Positions 6,701 to 12,363 of a stretch of 12,636 nucleotides of DNA are shown piece by piece. The position numbers were made by a program, and so were the translations under genes. The notes under the pieces were generated by a model. It was not told the DNA's origin. It saw nothing but the letters and a program-made list of their open reading frames with translations, and did no database searches. How positions within the stretch are numbered: position 1 is the stretch's first letter; each line of letters begins with the position of its first letter. Location of the stretch: the NCBI GenBank assembly GCA_027064265.1, contig JAMOQA010000289.1, positions 1 through 12,636 on the forward strand. The letters run 5' to 3'. Source of the stretch: Acidobacteriota bacterium. Its GTDB lineage: Bacteria; Acidobacteriota; Polarisedimenticolia; J045.

Positions 6701-9576
6701 CCGTCGGTGACCTGGAGGGTGCCGTCACCGGCCGCCAGGGGCTCGTTGCCCGCGAGCGGGAGGCTGCCCCGGAAGCGGCCGCCACCGATCGCCTCGAGGG
6801 TGACGGTCTCGGAGTCGCCGGAGCCGGTCGTCACGGTGACGGAGAGCGGCCCGGTCGCGGTGGTGTCGAGGACCTCGAGGACCGCCTCGCCGGCGCACCC
6901 GAGCCGCGCGCGGTCGAACCGGACGGTCCCGCCGCCGGCGTCCACCGGACCGACGACGACCACCGCGAACCCCTGGCGCACCGCGGGGTCGATCCACGGG
7001 CTGCCGGGCACCGACTCGCCGACCACCTCGATCTTCCACAGGCCCGCGGCGGCGCCCCAGGACGGGAGCCGGACCATCTCGATCGTGTCGACGTCCGGGT
7101 CCGGGCGCGTTCCGGGGGCCGTGTACTCCACCATCGCCGGGTCGTGGTTCCGCGCCTGCCAGGCGTTCCCCCAGTACTCCGTTCCGTCCGGTGCGATCAC
7201 GTGGAGGTCGAGGTCGTCGACCAGGTACGTGGGGGAGGCGACGAGGGCGGGGGGATCGGTCCACGCGAGGACGATCCTGAGTTCCTCGTTTCGCCCGTCC
7301 AGGTAGACCTCCCGGGACCAGGTCTCGCCGGTGGCGACCCCCTCTTCACGGGGTACGTCGAAGACCGCGAGCCCGCGGGAGTCGCCGTCGAAGTAGAGGA
7401 CGTCGTCGAGATGGAGTCGCCCCCAGCCCTGCTCGTTCGTCGGGGCGTCGTCCTGCAGGGTCGTCAGGTCGCACTCCCGGTCCGAGGAGCAGGAGATCTC
7501 CTGGTCCTTGTCGCACCGCTGGCAGTCCGCGTCCTCGTCGCACTCGACGAAGATGTTCCGGCACAGGCCGGCGGAGAGGTCGCAGGTGTCGAGGATGCAG
7601 GGGCCGTAGTCCTCTCCCGCGCTGCCGGTCATGTTCCGCGCCCCCGCCACCAGGCTGGCGCGGAGGAGGGCGGAGGACGGCACGAACCCGTCCCCGGGCC
7701 GGGCCGTTCCCGAGGGCCAGAACCCCTTCCGGTAGTACTCGCGGACCAGGGCGGCGTACCCGGCGACCAGCGGCGCGGCGAACGACGTCCCCGAGACCTC
7801 CGCCCGCGCGCACGTGCGGCCGTTCTCGCCCAGGTCCGAGGTGCCGGTGACGACCCTGTTGCCCGACATCACGATGTCCGGCTTGAGCCGCCCGTCGGCC
7901 GTGGGTCCGCGGGAGGAGAACTCGGCCAGGTTCTCCGGGTCGAGGTCGTCCCCGGGATCGATGCGGGCGTCGGAGGCGCCGACCGCCAGGACGTTCTTCG
8001 CGGTCGCGGGGGACGTGATCGTTCCCGCGTAGGGACCGCCGTTCCCGGCGCTGAACACCAGCAGGAAGTCCGGGTGGTTCCAGGCCATCCGGTCGGCGAA
8101 GAAGGCGAAGATGTCGTACCGGTTGCCGCCGACGCCCCAGGAGTTGGTCGAGATCCGCGCCCCGGCCTCGTACTCCTGCTCGAACACCTGGTCGAGGATC
8201 GGCGGGATCGGCAGGCCCAGGCCGACCAGCTCTCCCGTGTCGTCCCCGAGGTCCTCGACGACGAGCTTCGCGGCCGGGGCCATGCCGTCGCCGAGGTCGT
8301 GGTGCCCGTTGCCCGGGTCCGACTCGTCGGCGAGGTGCGCCGTGTCGTCGCCCACGGCGGAGACCGCGCACCAGGTGCCGTGGGGATCTCCCTCGCGCAC
8401 GTCGTAGGCCGTCGCCCGTGCCTGGAAACTGCCGAGCAGGTTGTACCCGATGATCTTCCGCCGCGACGTGTCGACCGGCATCGGGCCCCGGTCCGCCCCG
8501 GTGGCCGGGACGGAGGAGACGTCGGGGAGGCCGGCGTCGTCCTCGAACCAGCAGGTGTCCGGGTCGACGCCGGTGTCGGCGATGGCGATCACCTCTCCCT
8601 CGCCCAGGAGGCCGTGGTTCCAGGTCGTCGCCGTGACCGAGTAGTCCTGCCGGTTCCAGCGGTCGTAGCTCTGCCCGATCCAGGCGGCGTCGTCGTTGTG
8701 GAGGTGGACCTCCCCGTGCGGCTCGACGGCGAGGACGTCGTCGCCGCCGGCGAGCAGGGAGAGGTTCACGCGGAGCCCGTGGCGGGGGACCCGGGCGGTG
8801 ACGACCCCGAGGCCACCGGGGTCTCCCCACGTGGCCAGGATCTCGATCCCCGGGATCGCCGCCCGGAGCCGCTCGGCGACCGCGTCGGCATCCGCCCCGG
8901 GGGCGAGCAGCAGGTCGACGGCGAGGGACTCGATCCCTTCGCCGGGAAGGGGCCGGGGCGGGACGAACCCGGCGGCCAGCCGCCCGAGGGCCCGGTCGAC
9001 CTTGTAGCCGGCCCGGTAGCGTCCCACCCAGCGCACGCCGGCGAGGCCCGCGACCTCGGCCAGCGCCCGGCCGGAGCCCCGCACGAGCCAGGCGTCCCGC
9101 GGCACGTGGAAGAGGGGCGCGACCCCGTGGGCGGCGAGGGCGGCCCGGTCGGCGGGCCCGGGCGCGTGGTCGAACTGGACGATGGCGAGGCGGGGGGCGT
9201 CCGCCGGCAGGTCCCCGTCGCCCGGGGGGTCGGGCACGAAGGCGGAGAGGTCCGGGACCCCGTCCGCCAGCGGATCGAACCGCGCCCCGTCGAAGAGGAT
9301 CGCGTGGGGCCGGGCGAGCATCCGGCGGAGCTCGTCCCGGGCCTCGTCCCGGCTCCGGGGCAGGGGGGGAAACACCTCCGGCCCCGCGGGACGGGCGGGA
9401 GCCGGGTTCCCCGGCATGGCCGGGGCCGCGGTCCGCACGGGCCGGTCCAGGGAGAGGGGTGGCGCTCCCGGCCGGCTCCGGTCGGCGGCGCGGGCGCCGG
9501 GGGCGGCGAGGGTGACGAGGAGAACCAGGGCGGGCAGGACCCGCCGGGAGAGCATCCTTAGAGATGGGAGCCTCAT
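3796..9576 (-). CDS. Large exported Kp43-like S8 (subtilisin-family) serine protease, multidomain
   Basis: A 1,926-residue exported protease. Residues 1-30 are a signal peptide (RR, a hydrophobic core, probable cleavage after ARA). Residues about 129-293 form a propeptide region. The S8 domain (about 325-725) has the full set: Asp334 (ADTGVD), His399 (HGTWC), oxyanion Asn512 (SAGNGG) and Ser598 (SGTSFAAP), ending in NEQGWGRLHLDD as in Kp43-type enzymes. An eight-cysteine segment sits inside it at about 659-703. Then come the Kp43-type beta-barrel (about 745-876, VLAWTDPPA and LVDDLDLHVIAPDG), a beta-sandwich (880-985), a GCDDDGFLDGGEE-type repeat domain (996-1112), a jelly-roll (1115-1315), two fibronectin-III-like domains (1322-1527), a second jelly-roll (1535-1735), a third FnIII (1742-1838) and a short C-terminal domain. 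I see no LPXTG, PEP-CTERM or type IX sorting signal. It is expected to digest extracellular protein, with the rear modules binding substrate or surface. The start rests on the signal peptide; ATG 9555 is a close alternative. Confidence 0.93.
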   Translation of the reverse strand: MRLPSLRMLSRRVLPALVLLVTLAAPGARAADRSRPGAPPLSLDRPVRTAAPAMPGNPAPARPAGPEVFPPLPRSRDEARDELRRMLARPHAILFDGARFDPLADGVPDLSAFVPDPPGDGDLPADAPRLAIVQFDHAPGPADRAALAAHGVAPLFHVPRDAWLVRGSGRALAEVAGLAGVRWVGRYRAGYKVDRALGRLAAGFVPPRPLPGEGIESLAVDLLLAPGADADAVAERLRAAIPGIEILATWGDPGGLGVVTARVPRHGLRVNLSLLAGGDDVLAVEPHGEVHLHNDDAAWIGQSYDRWNRQDYSVTATTWNHGLLGEGEVIAIADTGVDPDTCWFEDDAGLPDVSSVPATGADRGPMPVDTSRRKIIGYNLLGSFQARATAYDVREGDPHGTWCAVSAVGDDTAHLADESDPGNGHHDLGDGMAPAAKLVVEDLGDDTGELVGLGLPIPPILDQVFEQEYEAGARISTNSWGVGGNRYDIFAFFADRMAWNHPDFLLVFSAGNGGPYAGTITSPATAKNVLAVGASDARIDPGDDLDPENLAEFSSRGPTADGRLKPDIVMSGNRVVTGTSDLGENGRTCARAEVSGTSFAAPLVAGYAALVREYYRKGFWPSGTARPGDGFVPSSALLRASLVAGARNMTGSAGEDYGPCILDTCDLSAGLCRNIFVECDEDADCQRCDKDQEISCSSDRECDLTTLQDDAPTNEQGWGRLHLDDVLYFDGDSRGLAVFDVPREEGVATGETWSREVYLDGRNEELRIVLAWTDPPALVASPTYLVDDLDLHVIAPDGTEYWGNAWQARNHDPAMVEYTAPGTRPDPDVDTIEMVRLPSWGAAAGLWKIEVVGESVPGSPWIDPAVRQGFAVVVVGPVDAGGGTVRFDRARLGCAGEAVLEVLDTTATGPLSVTVTTGSGDSETVTLEAIGGGRFRGSLPLAGNEPLAAGDGTLQVTDGDVLTATYHDADPDITATDRAVVDCQPPLEIGTPEVSGGCDDDGFLDGGEEVDLVVPLVNPGPMDLHGVRGRLVSRREDLFVSIAEADWGTVPAGSATPAASPFGVSLRDGIAPRSTVELALVVEADEWTAPREFPVRLLVEADEVHENGTWTEDFASASLACHDGSEDAPEDRWYFMDPDQDCDTTEDTWDVGFCHGNREAMLPSCLGQLLSPTGEQHNRLVSPKIVTGDPGTTTLLKRIRFLESYHFAINEDGKDCDHAEVRVYTNPDGRLLPTGYWRDRSADGEDETADLDPTKVSEWVVDPLPDATQLQLIFHVGFGDPWKDGVSCYGSANDEVRWLVDDIEVEYENIALVDDRTAACDPGCTAPATPAGVTVRDLGDGRVLVGWDPVDGADHYDVSRDGTFVGRVAAPDTALFDAPPGDGPWSWTVRAVDATGLCPSGSSPAAELGGGLPCHDAPAAPIGLAATDAAASTCEVDLSWQAVDPPCGGPVRYRVYRSANPEFVPGPETLLAEVDGTSFADGSVTTGFDDAGEPVGTAFTWEVRAVDTATGLEGPGARVTARAGGPRQAGTWVDDGGDEHVVKMTAVTLVDERETGARWTRSPIALHHGGRWSWWPDDDPMGDGRYVPLACLSLESPPIDLAADATPELHAWADYEIEWQWDGLVVELAVDGGDFAPIDPVGGYPGTFANTQPPPCQGAGGGTGNWVNGCDYPPEQGAITGPEAGGLSGWQEFVFDLSPWAGHTVRFRLNLSTDCGTDGGAVLDDLSVTGALLPTACTAGGCLPAPEFAGLLSVRDPDPDALTGVELTWGAVADWGGGGAGTFEVFRDGEKIATLDASARSYTDAGAADNREHTWQVIARSGGGCGLPSPSRARIRGRDCGAPGPSAEQAARLTVDLAPGRQTVVLDADGPEGAARWRFPWSHDPATVAGSPDVLVSGAPEARHAVAGDGRHYFYLVTAEPPEGCP

Positions 9577-9583
9577 GGGGGCA

Positions 9584-9612
9584 GGGATACGTCCAGCCCG
9601 ACGGGGGGGCAA
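9584..9612 (-). promoter_or_regulatory. Candidate promoter of the protease, placed for a leaderless transcript
   Basis: Read on the minus strand, TTGCCC (9607-9612), a 17-base spacer and TATCCC (9584-9589) resemble a sigma70 promoter (4/6 and 3/6 matches). The -10-like hexamer ends 7 bases before ATG 9576, so transcription would begin at or near the start codon. No Shine-Dalgarno precedes that ATG, which fits. The hexamer matches are modest. Confidence 0.35.
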
Positions 9613-9629
9613 GGGGGGAATCCGGCGCG

Positions 9630-9659
9630 TTGACAGCCGGGCGGGCCGGTGGCTAGCAT
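9630..9659 (+). promoter_or_regulatory. Sigma70-type promoter of ilvE
   Basis: A perfect -35 TTGACA (9630-9635), an 18-base spacer and -10 TAGCAT (9654-9659, 4/6) lie in the divergent region, pointing at ilvE. A transcript would start near 9666 and carry a leader of about 95 bases. The consensus -35 stands out in such GC-rich DNA. Confidence 0.6.
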
Positions 9660-9687
9660 CCGGTTCCGTTCCCTTCCCCGTGAAGCG

Positions 9688-9732
9688 TCCGTCAACGGAT
9701 CCCGGGGGGCCGGGCGCGCGAGCGTTGCGCCC
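9688..9732. other. Inverted repeats in the ilvE leader
   Basis: Two short symmetric elements lie between the predicted transcription start and the ilvE ribosome binding site. TCCGT and ACGGA are separated by 2 bases (9688-9699); the loop is too small for a hairpin but the symmetry suits a dimeric repressor. GGGCGC and GCGCCC (9712-9717 and 9727-9732) could pair as a 6-bp stem with a 9-base loop. Neither resembles a known riboswitch or a branched-chain attenuator, and in GC-rich DNA short inverted repeats arise often. Confidence 0.3.
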
Positions 9733-9759
9733 GCGCCCCGCCGGATCGGAGGAACCCCG

Positions 9760-10686
9760 ATGGCATTCGAAGGTGCGAGCAAGATCTGGCTCAACGGCCG
9801 GCTGATCCCCTGGGAGGAAGCGACCATCCACGTCTGCTCCCACGTCGTCCACTACGGTTCGTCGGTGTTCGAGGGGGCCCGGGCCTACAGGACGAAGAAG
9901 GGAGCGGCGGTCTTCCGCCTGCGGGAGCACATGGAGCGGCTGCTCCACTCGGCGAAGATCTATCGCATGCTGCCGAGCTACGGCCTCGAGGAGCTGGAAC
10001 AGGCGGTGCTCGAGACGATCCGGGCCAACGGCCTCGAGGAGTGCTACATCCGGCCGATCGTGTACCGGGGCTTCGGGTCCCTCGGCGTGAACCCGACCAA
10101 CTGCCCGATCGACACGGCGATCGCCGTCTGGAAGTGGGGCGCCTACCTCGGAGACGAGGCGCTCAACGACGGCGTCGACGTCTGCGTCTCCACCTGGAAC
10201 CGGGTCGCCCCGAACACGTTCCCGGCGATGGCCAAGGCGGGCGGCAACTACCTGAATTCCCAGCTGGTCAACATGGAGGCCCGCGACCGCGGCTTCGTCG
10301 AGGGGATCGCGCTCGGGCCGAACGGCCTGATCAGCGAGGGCTCCGGGGAGAACCTCTTCGTCGTCTGGCGGGGCAGGGTGCTGACGCCGCCCCTTTCCGC
10401 CTCGATCCTGCCCGGCATCACCCGGGACACGGTGATCACGCTGCTGCGGGAGATGGGCTTCACCGTCGAGGAGCAGATGATCCCGCGGGAGATGCTCTAC
10501 GTGGCCGACGAGGTGTTCTTCACCGGGTCCGCCGCGGAGGTCACCCCGATCCGGTCCGTCGACCGGATCCCGGTGGGCAAGGGGACCCGCGGGGAGGTCA
10601 CCCGGGCCGTCCAGGAGAAGTACTTCCAGGTCGTCCGCGGGGAGGACCCGGACCACGAGGACTGGCTGACGTACGTTTACAACTGA
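9760..10686 (+). CDS. ilvE: Branched-chain amino acid aminotransferase
   Basis: A 308-residue PLP enzyme of fold type IV (aminotransferase class IV), essentially the length of E. coli IlvE. It transfers the amino group between glutamate and the 2-oxo acids of valine, leucine and isoleucine, the last biosynthetic step, in the cytosol. Seen: the N-terminal IWLNGRLIPWEEA, HYGSSVFEGARAY, YIRPIVYRG (Arg98), the PLP-binding lysine Lys159 in AKAGGNYLNSQL, ISEGSGENLF (Glu193), PGITRDTV, and the late FFTGSAAEVTPI. The specific IlvE pattern separates it from D-amino acid aminotransferase and aminodeoxychorismate lyase. ATG 9760 is preceded by GGAGGA at 9748-9753 with a normal spacer. It has its own promoter and no biosynthetic neighbour here; the 183-base upstream region is shared with the divergent protease. 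Confidence 0.97.
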   Translation: MAFEGASKIWLNGRLIPWEEATIHVCSHVVHYGSSVFEGARAYRTKKGAAVFRLREHMERLLHSAKIYRMLPSYGLEELEQAVLETIRANGLEECYIRPIVYRGFGSLGVNPTNCPIDTAIAVWKWGAYLGDEALNDGVDVCVSTWNRVAPNTFPAMAKAGGNYLNSQLVNMEARDRGFVEGIALGPNGLISEGSGENLFVVWRGRVLTPPLSASILPGITRDTVITLLREMGFTVEEQMIPREMLYVADEVFFTGSAAEVTPIRSVDRIPVGKGTRGEVTRAVQEKYFQVVRGEDPDHEDWLTYVYN

Positions 10687-10688
10687 GT

Positions 10689-10705
10689 GGCCGGGCGGGG
10701 CGGCC
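10689..10705. terminator. Possible hairpin between convergent ilvE and the receiver-like gene
   Basis: The 26 bases between the two convergent stop codons contain GGCCG and CGGCC, able to form a 5-bp stem with a 7-base loop. The position is right for a bidirectional terminator, but there is no T-tract and the stem is short. Confidence 0.25.
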
Positions 10706-10712
10706 GGGGGAT

Positions 10713-11060
10713 TCAGGACTCCAGCCGCTCGAGCCAGTGGCCGATCGCTTCCGGCCGCGGGGGGAGCACCGAGCGGATCCCCGCGGCCGAAGCATGTTCG
10801 GCGAGGGCCTCCGCGTCCTCGGGAGAGAGCCCGAGGATCGGCGCGCCGGCCGCGAGCTCCCGCGCCGCCCCGATCCCCCGGTCGCCGGTGGAGGGGATGT
10901 CGACGATCACGGCCACCGGCGGCTCGCCCCGGCGGAGGAGCACCCGGCCCCGCTCCAGGTCCGGGGCGTGGCGGGGGGAATACCCGCCGAGACGCACCCC
11001 TTCCTCGACGGCAGGCAGCTCGACGAGGTCCTGGGTCAGGATCAGCACCCAGCCCGGCAT
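10713..11060 (-). CDS. Small stand-alone receiver-like protein (divergent response-regulator fold)
   Basis: A 115-residue cytosolic protein I cannot assign to a named family. Its pattern follows a receiver fold: a first strand WVLILTQDL, a central strand VAVIVDIPST with Asp54 where the phospho-acceptor would be, ILGLSP in the position of the Ser/Thr strand, and an alpha-beta end GIRSVLPPRPE where the usual Lys-Pro would fall. The paired acidic residues of the first strand and the conserved lysine are absent or replaced (VLPP), so ordinary Mg-dependent phosphorylation is doubtful. There is no output domain. ATG 11060 has GGGAGG about 9 bases upstream; GTG 11063, only 3 bases longer, is equally possible. 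It is divergent from pilT with a 99-base shared upstream region and convergent with ilvE. A link to pilus control is inference from position only. Coding status rests on the fold pattern, codon use and ribosome site. Confidence 0.72.
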   Translation of the reverse strand: MPGWVLILTQDLVELPAVEEGVRLGGYSPRHAPDLERGRVLLRRGEPPVAVIVDIPSTGDRGIGAARELAAGAPILGLSPEDAEALAEHASAAGIRSVLPPRPEAIGHWLERLES

Positions 11061-11088
11061 CACCGTCACCCTCCCCCCGGGGGGCACG

Positions 11089-11118
11089 TTGCTCCCGGGT
11101 CCGGCGGAAGCCTACATT
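11089..11118 (+). promoter_or_regulatory. Candidate promoter of pilT
   Basis: TTGCTC (11089-11094, 3/6), an 18-base spacer and TACATT (11113-11118, 4/6) lie upstream of pilT. The predicted start near 11125 leaves a leader of about 35 bases holding the ribosome site. The spacing is the same as in the ilvE promoter. Confidence 0.45.
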
Positions 11119-11143
11119 GCCGGGGGGGACCGATCCACCCCGC

Positions 11144-11150
11144 GGAGGAG
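11144..11150 (+). promoter_or_regulatory. Ribosome binding site that sets the GTG start of pilT
   Basis: GGAGGAG lies 9 bases before GTG 11160. The frame is open far upstream, through sequence with no protein resemblance, so this site together with the PilT-typical N-terminus (INDLLKSAAEKGASDLHL) decides the start. Confidence 0.75.
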
Positions 11151-11159
11151 GCGCGCGCC

Positions 11160-12329
11160 GTGCACATCAACGACCTGCTGAAGTCGGCGGCGGAGAAGGG
11201 AGCCTCGGACCTTCACCTGAAGGTCGGTTCCTACCCGGTGATCCGGGTCGACGGCCGGCTGATGGCGATGACCGAGCATCCCCGGCTGATGCAGGAGGAC
11301 ACGATCGCCCTGGCCTTCTCGATCATGAGCGCCCGGCAGAAGCAGAAGTTCAAGGAGAACTTCGAGATCGACATGGCCTACTCCGTGCCGGGGCTCGGAC
11401 GGTTCCGTGTCAACGTCTTCCAGCAGCGCGGGTCCGTCGGCCTGGTCCTCCGGGTGATCCCCGCCCGGATCGTCTCGATCCGCGACCTGCACCTGCCCCC
11501 GGTGATCGAGACGATCGCCAACGAGCGGCGGGGCCTCGTCCTGGTCACCGGCGCGACCGGGTCCGGGAAGTCGACCACCCTCGCCGCGATGATCGACCAC
11601 ATCAACTCGACCCGGTGCGAGCACATCATCACGATCGAGGACCCGATCGAGTTCCTCCACCGGGACAAGAAGTCGCTGGTGAACCAGCGCGAGGTGGAGG
11701 TCGACACCAAGTCGTTCGCCGACGCCCTGCGCTCGGCCCTGCGCCAGGACCCGGACGTGATCCTGGTCGGCGAGATGCGGGACTACGAGACGATCGAGAC
11801 GGCGCTCCTCGCCGCCGAGACCGGTCACCTGGTCCTCTCGACCCTGCACACGATCGACGCGACCGAGACGGTCAACCGGATCATCTCGGTCTTCCCGCCC
11901 CACCAGCAGAAGCAGATCCGGCTCCAGCTGGCCACGGTCCTGCGGGCGAGCATCTCGATGCGGCTCGTCGACCGGGCCGACGGCAAGGGCCGGGTCCCCG
12001 CCGTCGAGGTGATGCGGGTCACCCCCTACATCCGCGAGTGCATCGAGAACAAGGACAAGACGAAGCTGATCCGCGACGCCATCGCCCAGGGGACGTCCCA
12101 GTACGGGATGCAGACCTTCGACCAGTCCCTCTACCAGCTCTGGAAGACCGGCCTGATCACCCGGGAGGAAGCCCTGGCCAAGGCGACGAACAAGGACGAG
12201 CTGCGGCTACGGATGGAGGGCATCGAGTCGACCGCCGACGCCGCCCAGGCGGAGATGGAGCGGCACCTCCACGGGGACGCGGAAGGGGAGGAGATCCCGG
12301 GGCTGGTGCGGCTCGGGGACGGCGACTGA
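11160..12329 (+). CDS. pilT: Type IV pilus retraction ATPase PilT
   Basis: A 389-residue cytosolic hexameric ATPase that powers disassembly and retraction of type IV pili for twitching motility, adhesion or DNA uptake. Seen: the N-terminal domain starting INDLLKSAAEKGASDLHL with the PGLGRFRVN region; Walker A GATGSGKST (Lys137); the Asp box TIEDPIEFLH; Walker B DPDVILVGEMRD (Glu205); the His box TGHLVLSTLHT (His223, His230); and the C-terminal LIRDAIAQG followed by GMQTFDQSL, the PilT retraction motif region that separates it from PilB-type assembly ATPases. A tail of about 30 mostly acidic residues follows the usual end, making it longer than the roughly 345-370 residues of typical PilT. The start is GTG 11160. 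It has its own promoter and is followed after 34 bases by recX. No other pilus genes are in the window; PilU is a less likely alternative. Confidence 0.95.
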   Translation: MHINDLLKSAAEKGASDLHLKVGSYPVIRVDGRLMAMTEHPRLMQEDTIALAFSIMSARQKQKFKENFEIDMAYSVPGLGRFRVNVFQQRGSVGLVLRVIPARIVSIRDLHLPPVIETIANERRGLVLVTGATGSGKSTTLAAMIDHINSTRCEHIITIEDPIEFLHRDKKSLVNQREVEVDTKSFADALRSALRQDPDVILVGEMRDYETIETALLAAETGHLVLSTLHTIDATETVNRIISVFPPHQQKQIRLQLATVLRASISMRLVDRADGKGRVPAVEVMRVTPYIRECIENKDKTKLIRDAIAQGTSQYGMQTFDQSLYQLWKTGLITREEALAKATNKDELRLRMEGIESTADAAQAEMERHLHGDAEGEEIPGLVRLGDGD

Positions 12330-12350
12330 GCGGTCCGCGTCGCGCCGGGC

Positions 12351-12356
12351 TATCCT
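12351..12356 (+). promoter_or_regulatory. Candidate -10 element of recX
   Basis: TATCCT fits the TANNNT pattern and ends 7 bases before the recX ATG, in the 34-base gap after pilT. No -35 match is seen at 17 or 18 bases. With no Shine-Dalgarno at recX, it could start a leaderless transcript, but read-through from pilT is an equally good explanation. Confidence 0.25.
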
Positions 12357-12363
12357 CGCCGGG

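Noticed and set aside
3841..9561. A plus-strand open frame of 1,906 codons opposite the protease gene
   Set aside because: It is the antisense shadow of a real gene in GC-rich DNA, where stop codons are rare in one antisense frame. The translation is low-complexity Gly/Arg/Val/Asp-rich with no recognisable domain, while the minus strand has a complete catalytic triad and ordered domains.
9666..9759. A leader peptide with attenuation upstream of ilvE
   Set aside because: The GTG-started frame through the leader has no cluster of Leu, Ile or Val codons and runs into ilvE in another frame without stopping. No terminator/antiterminator pair is visible.
9577..10656. The protease frame staying open for about 1,080 bases upstream, through the divergent region and the antisense of ilvE
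   Set aside because: That part overlaps ilvE, a strongly supported gene, and the signal peptide at 9576 is where an exported protease should begin. The extension resembles no protein.
11061..11087. A longer start at 11087 for the receiver-like gene
   Set aside because: The extra residues are encoded by the ribosome-site region (GGGGGAGGG), and the first strand of the fold starts right after ATG 11060.
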